In this document: positions 52,471 through 63,362 of the stretch, piece after piece | How positions within the stretch are numbered: position 1 is the stretch's first letter | How the letters are laid out: each line of letters opens with the position of its first letter | NCBI RefSeq assembly: GCF_024713975.1 | Contig: NC_091103.1 | Span: forward strand, 4,654,001-4,718,000 | DNA length: 64,000 nucleotides | Direction of reading: 5' to 3' | Source of the DNA: Paralichthys olivaceus | Taxonomy: Eukaryota; Chordata; Actinopteri; Pleuronectiformes; Paralichthyidae | The notes under the pieces: generated by a model | Database searches by the model: none | What the model was told of the DNA's origin: nothing | Seen by the model: the letters and a program-made list of their open reading frames with translations, nothing else | Translations under genes and position numbers: made by a program

Positions 52471-55387
52471 TCAGAAGTTGTGTATTACAATGGGCTCCCT
52501 GTGCTGGGCGCAGGTGACCTCATCGATGTACAGAGAGGTGGCCTTCATGTTGATGCATTCCTGCAACTCGCGCTGGCATCGAACCAGCGCCCTCTGCTCC
52601 TCCTCTGACTGGACCACTGCCTCACGCAGTCTGAAGTCGGAGAGACACAGAGACGCCACGTGCATGGTTAGATCTCTAAACAAGACTTGAGCGAATATGA
52701 GAAGGACGGTGGTAAAGAGTAGGAACAACTGCACAGACATAAAAAATATGTTAGGTATTAATATGGTAGTAATAATATACATACTTAAGTAATCAAGTAC
52801 ATATCAAGTAATCAATATTTCGTTGGTTTTATATTTCTACTCATAATGGTTGACTCGTTAATTTCGATTAAATACATTTTATTATCATAATGTATTGAAC
52901 CTTTCCTCGTTATTACTAGATTTCTTTGTCACGGCTCATGTTAATTAGCAGCTATAACATCTGTCTATCCACTCAGGCGTCATGTAACCTTTTTTATATT
53001 GCATCATCTCTTCACAGTAGACGTGAGCGTGCCAGGTCTTACTTGCTGATGTGGGCTGTGAGCTGCTGGACCTCAGCGAGCAGCTGCGTGTGCACCGGGT
53101 CGTGACATCGCTCTTTGACGGGCCTCTGGTGACGCAAATCCATCCGGGCCCGGGCCAGAGTCAGGAACTGTTCCTGCTCTGTGATGGCCACCTGGAGATC
53201 CTCTCTGATCCTCTGCTGGCTGGAGAACTCAGACAGAGTCTAGAGAGGACGCACGTTTGACACCAGGGTCAACCAGTATTTCTATTTACCGGTACAGCCA
53301 ATAAATAAACATTTCATGCACCGCAGAATCATGGCCTCTCACCTCACTCGCTCTCTCTGCCAAATAAACCCCCCACGCCTCCTCTGCTCTTCCCTTTACC
53401 TTGCTCAGTTGCTCCTCCATCTGGCTCTTGGCAGACTTGATTTCATTGACATTCAGCTGAAAGGCTGCTGTTGTAGCCTGGACCTGCTTCTGCATGTCAG
53501 CCGCCGTCTGCTCCAGGAGAGACTCCACGAGGGCCCGTAGCGACAGTGAGTTGGTCTTCTGCTGCTCCGCTTTGGCTATGTTCACCTCTGAGATGTTCTC
53601 CCACTGTTGAGGAGTCACTGCCAAGCTGAGAGACGGAGAAATGTGGAAACAAAACCTTTATATAAACATTTTTTGGTGCATCTCCAGAGTGTAGACATGT
53701 TGAGGAGAAAACAAGACACCAGGTAATGATTTCAAATCATCCGACGATGTTCAACTTCACAGGGTCAAGGTCGCTGCAGCTCACCTCGGCAAACTAGAGT
53801 TGGTATTCATGGACTTCAGCTGGTCTTTGATGGAATGGATGGTCATGAGGTTGCAGGAGTTGTCGATGCACTGGGCCTCATATTTTTCCCTCAGATCTTG
53901 TTCTAAGTGGTACTTGGCAGATTGGTTCAGTCTGGAACACGAAACAATATGTTCTGTCTTGATTTTAATCTCAACTCTGGCCAGTGATTTGATAACATTC
54001 TTGCTGGTTTTTGACTTGCTGGAGTCACAACTCGTCCATCTCTCTTACCGGATCTGCTCAGTGATCTGCTCCACTACACGCTGCAGGAGGGAAGCCACCC
54101 CCTCTATAACCTCCCTCTCCTTCTGCAGCTCTCTGTCCACCTCATCCTGGAGTCTCTCAGTGGGAGGATGGTTCATCCTGCAGGACACAGAATAAACGAA
54201 TACAGCTTTTATCACTTATCACATCCATCCTGCTGCTGCACCTGAAAAAAATGCACAAATCTTCTGATTCAAACTTTATTTGCTGATGTTGTTTCCCTGT
54301 TGGACAAAGTGATTTTAATTTCATTTGTCTCGTCTCCACATCGTCTGTTAGGATGAAGAATTAGCTGGAGATTTTTTATTTATCCATACCACCATTCTCT
54401 AAACCGTTTTTCCTGTGAGGGTCGTGGTGGAGGTGCTGGAACCAATTCACCAACGTCACCAATTCCATCACAGGGCCGACAAACAGAGACAAACATCCAT
54501 TCACTGTCCCCAGTTAATCTAACCCCAGTCTGCATTAATGTCCCAACACCTAACTTTCATATTTTACATCTGTTTTTCTGGTATTTATAATATTTATATA
54601 GTGATCCCCATTTTTATATTTTTGCCGATACACAAACATAAAGCAGATTACAACACAAGTAGATTCCATGTGTGTGAAATCCAATTTAAAAAGGCCTATT
54701 GAACAGAATGGGATGATAGATGTGACATGAAGGTTTCACACTCATCGTGGAAAGTCCAGTGCAGGAGATTCCCTCTTGTTATCATTAATAAGTAAACTTG
54801 AAAGTGAAAGGAAAAGCTTAGTGTGAAACTTTAGACTGAGTTCCTGAAAACTAAAGATACTTGCCAAATCTGTTAGATAAAAGATATATAGAGACAATTA
54901 GGAAGTATCAAAACAATACATTGAATCTGTGTATCTGCAATAATTTTAAGTATAAGTGTCATGATCCCTCTTCCTCCAGCCTCACCTCTCCTCCAGACAG
55001 AGAGTAGTGACCCTCAGGGGCTCTTTGCAGGCCTCCAGCGCCTTAACCACTCTGCTCTGCAACGCTATGAGGATTTCAATCTCCTCACTGATCTCCTCCA
55101 ACTTCAGCTCCAACTCCTTCTTCAGGAACTTGATGTCTTTGACCCTCTGATCTGAGAAGCAGATTAAAAAAAAGCACTGCTATAAACCCTGAACATCAAC
55201 CCTCTGCATCAGACTCAGTCACTCACTCACCAAGCTGCTTGTTGTCGTTATCTTGCATTCGTTTACACGCTTTGTTCGTCTCTTGGATCAGCCTCATGCA
55301 TTCTCCACTGAAGAGCTCTGACCGCTTCCTCGTGAGCTCAACATCGTCTAGATCAGGTCCGGCTGTCTGCTGACGGCTGAGGTCCAT
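52471..55387 (-). CDS. tekt1: Tektin, closest to tektin-1
   Basis: Tektins are coiled-coil filament proteins inside doublet microtubules of cilia and sperm flagella. Exons in coding order: 55387-55231, 55151-54986, 54177-54049, 53931-53785, 53625-53400, 53239-53043, 52630-52471; GT-AG throughout, 393 residues (human TEKT1 about 418). Family segments: KKELELKLEEISEE, KEPLRVTTLCL, a QIRLNQSAKYHLEQDL block, CIDNSC, QQWENISEVNIAKAEQQKTN, and the C-terminal SLYIDEVTCAQHREPIV. TEKT1-type spellings (SAKYxLExDL, IDEVxCxQxR) favour tektin-1. The signature nonapeptide RPNVELCRD is altered to RPVKERCHD at residues 314-322. The N-terminus is short and lacks the W-containing start of TEKT1. The gene converges with inpp5k and is followed in tandem by xaf1, as TEKT1 and XAF1 neighbour each other in human. 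Confidence 0.88.
54381..54545 (+). repeat. abundant teleost repeat 'AAACCGxTTxTCCTGTGAGGGTCG'
   Basis: TCTAAACCG, CCTGTGAGGGTCG, ATCACAGGGCCGACA and CTAACCCCAGTCTGCAT occur in the order of a widespread fish interspersed repeat. It lies in the intron between tektin exons at 54986 and 54177. Confidence 0.65.
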
Positions 55388-55928
55388 GTTGCTGTAGTCT
55401 TAACGTCTGCATTCACCACAACGCATTCAGATTAATTAAAGTCAAATTTGTGCAATATATATACGTATAAGGGGAATTATTTCTTAATCATAACAACGAC
55501 AAAAACAACCAACTCCCAAAAAATGTCTATTTAAGTGTAAGAAGTTTGTCATTGAAGAGTCAAAGGACATGTGCTGTTTTAGTTATTTGCTTTAAAGTTT
55601 TCCCTCAATGATATGAAATGTGTGATTGAGCTTGTGAGTTCTGTCCGTCGTGAGCACGCACTTCACCTCAGCTTTAGCTGTGTGGGTCACCAACGTGGGA
55701 TTTTCTACTGGAGCTGAAACCTTCCACGAAAAATAAGACGCGTCACAGAAACCCACGTGTCGCTTCATCGATCAGAGACCTACCGTGTTTCCGCGAGGCC
55801 TCAGAACATGAAACAAGTTTTATCCTCCGCCGCTCGGGGCTACCGTAGAGCAACAGAGGGTTACCGTGGCAACAACGTGTCATCTTACCGGAGCTGACGT
55901 CACCTACACGCGCACACACACCATATAT

Positions 55929-55966
<38 letters not shown>

Positions 55967-56562
55967 ATCTTTAATTATTTATGTTAGCTTGTTTTTTTCT
56001 TTCTGTGTGTATTTTATTTTGAGAGTTTAGCTCTAATCCAGTCAGTTATTATATATATTTATATTTATATATATATCGGTGTGAATGTTAAATTCAGATA
56101 ATAATCTTGTCCAAATTTATCACTAGGTCAGATAAAAGATGAGAGAATTCAGATAAAAACCCAGTTTGACAGTAAATTAAAACCACAAGGATAAGTAGGC
56201 AGGAGCAGAGATAAAATGTAAGCACCTCCACAGATGTGAACTTCACGTTTGAATTTTGTTTGATTAACTGTCTGTCAGGTTCATGAAATCCTGTTCGAGC
56301 AGCTCTGACTGTTGGTATGTCACGTTGTCAATGTTAACATGAACGACTGCACATGTATGTTGTTCACAGTGAGAGAGCAGTTGATGCCCGATGGCCACAA
56401 TCTTTAATTCCAGTAAAATATATAATTTGAAACAACCATATTATAAAACGAGTTACAAAACTAAAAACTAGGTAAAAGTCAGTTTTGGAAGTGGGAGCGA
56501 CCGGCTGCAACACAGACACATGAAATGATTTGTTGGTAAATGTTTCAATTTTTGACATAATG

Positions 56563-56594
<32 letters not shown>

Positions 56595-57180
56595 AACCAA
56601 CAACAAAAACAGCCAACTAAAAAATATATATATTTATATCCTTATACATTCAAACCAGATTTGTATTCAGATATGCATTCAGTATCTTAAATATGATTCT
56701 TTTCATCACAATTCAAAAATAATTTTTCTGTGAAATCAACGAAAATTTAAAAAAAAATCTCACAAGGTCCCGGAGCACCACAACGTATCCCTCCACCAAC
56801 CTTCATGGAAGTTTTTTTGTGTAATCCTACAAACCAACTGAAATAGATGGAAAACATAACCTCCTTTGCAGAGTTTTACATTGTAACCTCAAATAATAAA
56901 ACATTGTGGCAATAACTTCAGCTACAGAAGCTTATTCTAAATAACATGAATACAAAGAGGTGGACTTCAAACACAATAACTAAACTTAAACTGCTTTTAA
57001 AATGTCTCAATATGAAGTTTCCAGCTCAAAACATTTCAGTCAGTTAGCTTTACAGATCAGCAGCTGTATTTGCATTTCACAGAAAACACTCTACACAGTG
57101 TGAAGTTCAACGTATTCTTAACTACTGTCACTACACGCAATCACTAATTTAAACTAATGGTCAGTTAAAGTAAAAACAAA
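55388..57180. other. intergenic between tektin 5' end and xaf1 3' end
   Basis: The first about 500 bases (55388-55900) are the upstream region of the - strand tektin gene and become CpG-richer near 55730-55900, the likely promoter. Beyond it are a (GT)n array (55933-55963), an (ATA)n-like run (56560-56590) and AT-rich sequence. No coding exon is recognised. Confidence 0.5.
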
Positions 57181-57189
57181 ATGTAATCC

Positions 57190-57195
57190 TTTATT
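57190..57195 (-). terminator. xaf1: xaf1 polyadenylation signal
   Basis: TTTATT on the + strand reads AATAAA on the - strand about 118 bases after the xaf1 stop codon, giving a short 3' UTR. Confidence 0.6.
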
Positions 57196-57312
57196 GAGAC
57201 AGAAACTAAATCTAATGTAGCCCTTTAATTAATTTACCTACAATCCAAACACGCATCTGTTACGACTGACATATTGATCAAAGCTGTGAGAGGCACCTCA
57301 TCCATGTCCTCT

Positions 57313-59375
57313 TTATTTCAGGTGAGCGTAGATTTGGCACTTGGTCTGGAAACACAGGGAGGAGGGAACACCTCTTATTATTCGAACTTCACAGAAACGT
57401 TGACACAAATCTTACGTGATGCAGGAATGTTACCTGATGCCTGCGCAGTGTGACGAGAGGCAGGGCCAGAGAACAGTGGGGACAGATGCTGATCTGGTCT
57501 TGATCTCCTCCGTCACCTAATGGACCATTGGGGGGGGTGGGTGACAGGGAGGCTGCCCTATAGATGCTGTTTAGCTGAGGAATGGTCACCTGCCCAGGTA
57601 ACTCCTCCTCCTCCTCCTCCTCCTCCTCATCCTCCGTCTCTTCCTCTCCAGAGTCGTCACAACCGGATGCGGAGGCACACTCTAGCTGGTTTGTGGAAAT
57701 GCAGACAAAGGTATTATTACCTGTGGTAATCCATCCAGTAGTTTTTGTGGAAACAAACACACAAATGCAAAAAAAAAACAATAATCTTCACGATGAAGAT
57801 GAAAATGCTCCACAGTGGATTTTTGGATTTAAGGGATAGTTCACTGAAAAATTTAAATTAACTCATTATCCACTCACCACGATGCCGATGGAGGGGTGAG
57901 TGAAGTGACTCGAAAAGGTCTAGTCTAACCGAGACCTTTAGGTTTTAGCCAAAAACCTTTTAGCCTAGGTTTTAGCCTAGGCTATGTCACTTTCGAGAAT
58001 ATTTAAAAAAAAAAACCTTCTCTGCAAAGCAAAGGGTTTTACGGCCACACATGCCAAGGTTTGCTAAATTAAATATTGCAGCATGAAGCAAATTAGGACA
58101 TTTGTTTGCTTGACTTAGCATTTTAGCTAAATGCTAGTGTAAAGCAACAGCCGCTTCACCATTTGTTAGATGTTGACAATAAATTGATCAAAAAAACTTA
58201 AATAATAACGCAGTTTTAGAAAATATTTAGAAATAAGATTTTTCACAAAATCAATTAAAATTTTTGTCAAAGAGGATTTCATCATTTTTAAGTTTTTTTA
58301 AAATTCCAAAGAACCTCTGTGAAGCTTGAAGAACTGTTCTCATAATTTATAAGAGAAATGCCAAGAAAAAAAAAAGCTTTTACCTCATGTTCCTCTAGGT
58401 CCTCAGCAGGAAATAATAGCATGCATATGCTACAGCTAACTGTTACCTTTTCTGTGGTGAGAGAACGAGCAAGAGTTAATTACAGGAGATAAAACACCTG
58501 GTGGCTGTTTGAAATCTGTGCCGAACCCTGCATCCCCTTACTCTGATTTGTTGGAGTGCTGGCAGGACTTGTATTATTGTCAGCAGAAGAGCAGGTGGAG
58601 GCGTGCTCCGGCTGGTCACTCAGTTTCACGAAGCGGTTGCAGTCCCTGCAGAGCTCGGTGCGACTCCCACACGCCAGACAATGTTCCGCCAGCTTCTTCC
58701 AGGGCAGCTCCAGGTCACAGAACTTACAGGCCTGCAGGCGCTCAACACACTCATCAGCCTGGGAGACAGAGACGAGCAGAGTCAGACGGATAAATAGACA
58801 TTTGGCAAATACTGAATCAAACCCTCACGACAAAAGTGTTGCTCTTTTCCAGGCAACACAATCCATCTGTCTTAACACTCTCGCTGCCTGTTAGACATCT
58901 TTTATTCTCAATGACCAGGGGGGGAAGACAACAAACATGGGCAGCACAAATACGTACATTTCTAAAAGTAAACTAATACTGCTTCCTATGTCCAGCCTGC
59001 AGTAATACTGGACTCACCTTGTGATCCTTGAGACGACAACGCTCCATCTTCTGGAAACACTCGGAGCATCTCGTCTGCAAACAAACAGAGCTGTAAACCC
59101 ACAGTGTAGAGTGTGTGTGTTTGTGTGTGTGTGTGTGTGTGCGTGTGTGTGTACCTCAGTGTGCTCCTCCTCTCTGTGCTGCTCCAGTTGCTCTTTGGGA
59201 ACTGTCTCACCACAGTCAGGACACAGACATAAGAAGCGTCTGCAGTGCGTCTCGTGCAGAGCGAAGTTGGCCTCCGCGACGTTTTTGTGGCTTGAAGAAA
59301 GTCGGAGAATGTCAATGGGGAAATTGCATTAAAACAAAAATATATGGCACAGACTGTAGTGAGCAATGTATACGG

Positions 59376-59435
<60 letters not shown>

Positions 59436-60196
59436 AATATGGTTTTCTTTTCACAGTGGAAAGGGGACAATACATTTACACTTAAGCCTGCCTCTACAGG
59501 ATTCATTTAAAAAAGGGATTAAGAAGACACAGTTGCTGAAGGTCACCTCCATAACATCATTCAGGGGACAGAAGTCCTGTCTCTAAGCATTATTTCTTTT
59601 ACATCATTGTTATAGGACCAGCATGTCCATGTGTTGATGCCTTTATAAAGTCGGCCTGTTGTATAATTCATGTCCGGCCTTCTTTAAATTCCAAAAAAAC
59701 AAAGGAGAATGGCAGGAGCATATGAAATTCTGAAATACTGTGTCATGCTGTATGGCTCCAGTGAAATATAGTATAATTCAATTCATATAATTCTGTGTCC
59801 ACTGAGGTTAAAAGGTTCAAGTTAGAGGAAGGTAATCTGAAAGTGAAAGGACACTTAACACGAACGTTAAACTCCATTAGAACACTTGGTATTTCTTTCT
59901 AATCAGATATTCACATGAACTTTGTCCCTTCATTTCTTACACAAATCGTCTCAACATGACGCCCCCCCCCCCCCAGCAGGAGATTTCCCTGTGAGGAGTT
60001 TGTGATAACAAGTCATCGTATTAGCCGAACTGTGACCCACCTACTGCTGAAAAGTCCATTTTGATTTGCGTCCTATATTCTGTTTATTCACCAGCCAGTA
60101 ATCAGAACAATCTTAAACACAGAGATTTTTTAAATGCAGTTTTGTTGTGAACTCTCACCACAGGCCGCAGGTGCGTGTTCCCTCCGTGTTGTCCAT
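57313..60196 (-). CDS. xaf1: XIAP-associated factor 1-like TRAF-type zinc-finger protein
   Basis: In mammals XAF1 is an interferon-induced protein that antagonises XIAP and promotes apoptosis. Exons in coding order: 60196-60159, 59290-59155, 59074-59018, 58758-58542, 57681-57434, 57345-57313; GT-AG, phases close to 242 residues (human 301). Successive Cys/His pairs form TRAF-type fingers: CGLCHKNV..LHETHC, CPDCGETV..HREEEH, CSECFQKM..HKADEC, CKFCDLEL..AEHCLAC, and CRDCNRFV..HASTC after the GSRTELC motif. The last finger spans the final splice junction (CPHCSLALPL...RRHQTKC), aligning with the human C-terminal finger. Between them lie a Ser/Thr-rich linker and an acidic Glu run (about residues 162-176). 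The protein is about 60 residues shorter than human, apparently lacking one internal finger. It is in tandem with tekt1. Confidence 0.92.
57603..57640. repeat. xaf1: CTC triplet run encoding the Glu tract of xaf1
   Basis: Pure CTC units (GAG on the coding strand) inside exon 5 of xaf1. Such runs vary in length between individuals and between related species. Confidence 0.8.
57829..58050 (-). repeat. third copy of the ACTATCCC-ended palindromic repeat
   Basis: Begins AAGGGATAGTTCACTG and GCCGATGGAGGGGTGAG, the reverse complement of the ends at 51553-51697 and 34790-34920. Its internal part (GTGACTCGAAAAGG ... TTTTAGCC) resembles the arms of the palindromic copy at 34457-34752. It lies in an xaf1 intron. 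Confidence 0.65.
59377..59432. repeat. (TA)n microsatellite
   Basis: About 28 TA units in intron 1 of xaf1. A (GT)n array of about 40 bases lies next to the following exon at 59112-59152. Confidence 0.95.
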
Positions 60197-60282
60197 GGAG
60201 GGTTAATTCCTCCTGTTATCCACTGGAACAAAAAAGATTCAAAGATAAACCACAGCAGGAGACAGAACTTCTGTTCTCCGTG

Positions 60283-60311
60283 TTTCACTTCAACCAAAAC
60301 AGAAAGTGAAA
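60283..60311 (-). promoter_or_regulatory. xaf1: paired IRF/ISRE-like sites upstream of xaf1
   Basis: GAAAGTGAAA at 60302-60311 matches the GAAANNGAAA core of IRF/ISRE elements exactly; TTTCACTT at 60283-60290 is the reverse complement of AAGTGAAA. They lie 87-115 bases upstream of the xaf1 ATG. Interferon control of XAF1 is established in mammals; regulation here is inferred. Confidence 0.55.
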
Positions 60312-60586
60312 TCATGTTCACAGACTGTTGTTTCCCACGTCTTGCCACACGGGGTCGCAAGTCGTCCTGAATATGTCTTGTTGGGCAGTTTTCGGAATGG
60401 GAGAAGTTACACAGAGAAAACTTGTGCATAAAGATGGAGCAATGGATTTAGGTAATAAACAGAGATAACCTTCTGTAAATACATTGCACAGAGTATGAAA
60501 AGAAATGCAATGTGAGTTTGTGAAGCGCTGAGCTGGACTAAAAAAAAGAGGACGAGTGAGACAATCTGCAGCAAATACTACAAACG

Positions 60587-60630
60587 AATACACAGGATAC
60601 TGTATACTAATACACAGGATACTGTATACT
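60587..60630. repeat. 22-bp tandem duplication
   Basis: Two perfect head-to-tail copies of a 22-base unit (AATACACAGG...GTATACT). Too short for a known element. Confidence 0.85.
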
Positions 60631-60699
60631 GATATTGACTGGATTCAAATGTCATGCAAACATTTACATCTGTGATGAAGAAATCTACTTATATGAGCA

Positions 60700-62830
60700 G
60701 ACCTGCACACGCTCAGTGGTTTCTGGATAAATAAATGACATAACTTTATAAATAACAGAAGATATCAGGTCAGCGAGTCTGCTGCCCCGCTGAAGCCATG
60801 AGTTGTCACAGCAGGCTCCTGCAGCGGGTAGCGAGGAGACGGAGAGCCAGGTGGGGAAGAAGAGGAGACATGGTGAAGCAGCTCACTGTGTTTGAACAGC
60901 AGTGGACATGCTGTCTGTTCCAGGCTGAGCCGCTGCTGCTGCTGCTGCTGCTGTCAGATCATCAGATCTTGTGTGTGGAGGTGAGAACCAGCAACTGAAG
61001 AGAGAGACAGAGGCAGACACCTGAGGAGCTCTGTCAGCAGTTCAAACAACAGACAGGTTCCTGTGTGTGTGTCTGTCTCGGTCTGAAACAAGCAGAGACA
61101 CTCGGTGTGTCAGGTGAGGGCCCTGGAAGCCAGTTTCAGGTTCAACTCATTTCTGTAAAAGTAGTTTGTTGGTAATTGTTGCTTCTCTGTGTGTTTCCCT
61201 GTGATCCTCCAACTCTACAACTCTACTAGTGCAGAGACAGAGCAGGAGACGTCTGATCAGTTCAGGGTTTTTATTGTAAATACTGCAGCCAGAGAGGAAG
61301 GTGATGTCAGGGGGGTGTCGATGAAAACCAGGAGGGAGAAGAGAGATGGGGTTCCAAGTGAGCAGCTGAGCGGTGTTGCCAGAGTGATTCAGGGCGACAG
61401 GGACCGAGGAAAAAAAGGAGAACACGATGAGTCAAGGTCAAAATACTAGACTAAGAAAAATCCCCCCAAAAATGTAATAAGGTGCTCGAGGTGCAGGGAG
61501 CTGAGTCTACGATCTGGCAGAAAATATGAAGGGGCTTGACTAGGTGGTGTTCTGTGTTCTGCCCCGACTCCAGCATACTTACACTTCACTTACTCAGAGA
61601 AACAGAGAGAGAGACAGAGACGGAGAGAGAGAGAGAGAGAGACAGAAGTTAGCATAAAGAAGTTCCTTTTTATATGATTTTGTTTATGCTCCCTGTATAA
61701 AGACACATTTCTCAGCACTGAAAGATTCTGCTGTGTCGAAGTTGAACACTGATCGGTGACAGTTCCCCTATACGTCGGTAATCTCTTTACCAGGGCTGAG
61801 TTTGATTCCACTTGATTTGTTCAAAATATCAATTTAGTTGTTTCGTCATAGAATCATTTTGCCGGGATAAGAAAGAAATTCTCAGAAACCGTAAACTATG
61901 AAAGCAGACTCACCCGCAGGTGGCGCTAACAGATCAAGTTAGTCTGCATAAGGAGCTGTGAGTCTCTTAACTGTTTTTTTTAAAGTTGACCTTCAAGTTC
62001 AGCAAATCTAGAAAATCCAGATGAAACTTTGCAGCTGATGTTACTGAGACATACAATACTGTGAAACTTTACAGACAAAACTGTGTATTAATACACTGTA
62101 AATAGAACCACAGTCTATAAATGGACTTTACTGCTCTAATATTGAATGAAACTGAAACATTTCTACTACATCAGCTTCTTTTGGCTTTAAAAACATCTTG
62201 AAATTCAGGAAATTACAGTTAAGTGCTTTGTTTCAAATCAAATGTAACTGAAAACTAAAATGTGTTTTACTTTCCAAAGACTGAACTGTGAAAATCTTAA
62301 GCTCTTCAAAGTTTTTATGATCATACATTTGTTCATATTTTTTACTTGGACAAAATAAAACAATAAGAACATAAGGAATAACACACATCTCATATTATTT
62401 CCAGATACAGGACAAACATATGGACCACGAGGATTCACAGAAATATGACTTTTTATTTAAACTCACCGTCAGATGCAGCAGACTGATTCATGCTTTAGAT
62501 AATCTGCAGCATCTGTTCCACATCTTCTCTCGCTTTTATCTTAATTCTCCAAGTTCAATGTCTCATAGAGAACGAGCACGTTAGTGGAGGAGGAGAATTA
62601 TTAACATTTGAGAAGAGTAGGATCAGACAGATATATTGGTTTACTGTGTCTCAGACTGATATATGATAGTTGTCCTTTATTGGAAATCAAATTCAGTGTC
62701 TGCCATCCATCTCTGACAGGATATTCTTTAAGTTTTTGCCTTTTTCTTTGCATCATTCTGCTGCGAACACAGCCAACTTAAATAATCATCTGCGATTAAA
62801 CAGTGATGATGCAATTATAATTTTTGAACC
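60700..62830. other. region downstream of xaf1 promoter, no recognisable gene
   Basis: Contains an Arg-rich reading frame from an ATG at 60798 that runs through a CTG repeat (about 60933-60953) and cannot be assigned to any family, a GA-rich stretch (61600-61645), and AT-rich sequence. Nothing here is supported as an exon. Confidence 0.45.
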
Positions 62831-62857
62831 CTGGAATTGTCGAATATACGAAAAACA

Positions 62858-63362
62858 TCCATCGTGAGGCTGCAGGTGGAGCAGAGCACGGCCCGGAAGG
62901 AAAAGGAGGTTTCAGAACATCAGGTGCATTCAAGAACTGCTAGAACTGTACAAAGAGGTGAAATTACTATTAGTTTTATCTTCTTCTTTATTTTTACTTT
63001 GTAGATTTGTTAAGATAGTAATATATTATTGTGTGATGTGTCTCCGTGTTCCTTCTCTCCTTGGCTTAAAGTTATGTCTTGTTGTCACCAGGTTGGAGGC
63101 CGAGAAAAGCAACCTGAAGACCCGACTTAACGAGGCCAAGGTGGGATAAACTGGTATAGTTCTTTACACACGCAATGCATTCAACAGTGGGTCATAGTTC
63201 TGCTTTGTGTTCATGTTGGTGGTCTGTGAACCTGTGACCGCCAGTGGGAGGCGGAAAATCTTTCCCTCACGGAAATGCGTGTGTTTGTGTGGAGCTGCAC
63301 CAGATGCTGAAGGACCAAACTGAGAAGAACACGACGTTGAATGTGAATTTATTTGAGAGCAC
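62858..63362 (+). pseudogene. degenerate coiled-coil exons, unidentified
   Basis: Several short + strand stretches read as charged heptad-type sequence: VEQSTARKEKEVSEHQ (about 62875), then one base out of frame IRCIQELLELYKE (to 62956); RLEAEKSNLKTRLNEAK (63091-63141), preceded by CACCAG and followed by GTGGGA; and WEAENLSLTEMR then, out of frame, ELHQMLKDQTEKNTTLN (63247-63342). The frames do not join: there is a shift within the first and third blocks and the phase between the first and second is wrong. This looks like a decayed gene, or a real gene with sequence errors. The parent family is not recognised. Confidence 0.35.

Noticed and set aside
56364-56733. frames with poly-Ile on both strands
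   Set aside because: Translation of an ATA/ATT-rich simple repeat.
60798-60998. Arg-rich frame MSCHSRLLQR... with poly-Leu
   Set aside because: Poly-Leu comes from a CTG repeat and there is no family resemblance; kept only as part of the unexplained right-hand region.
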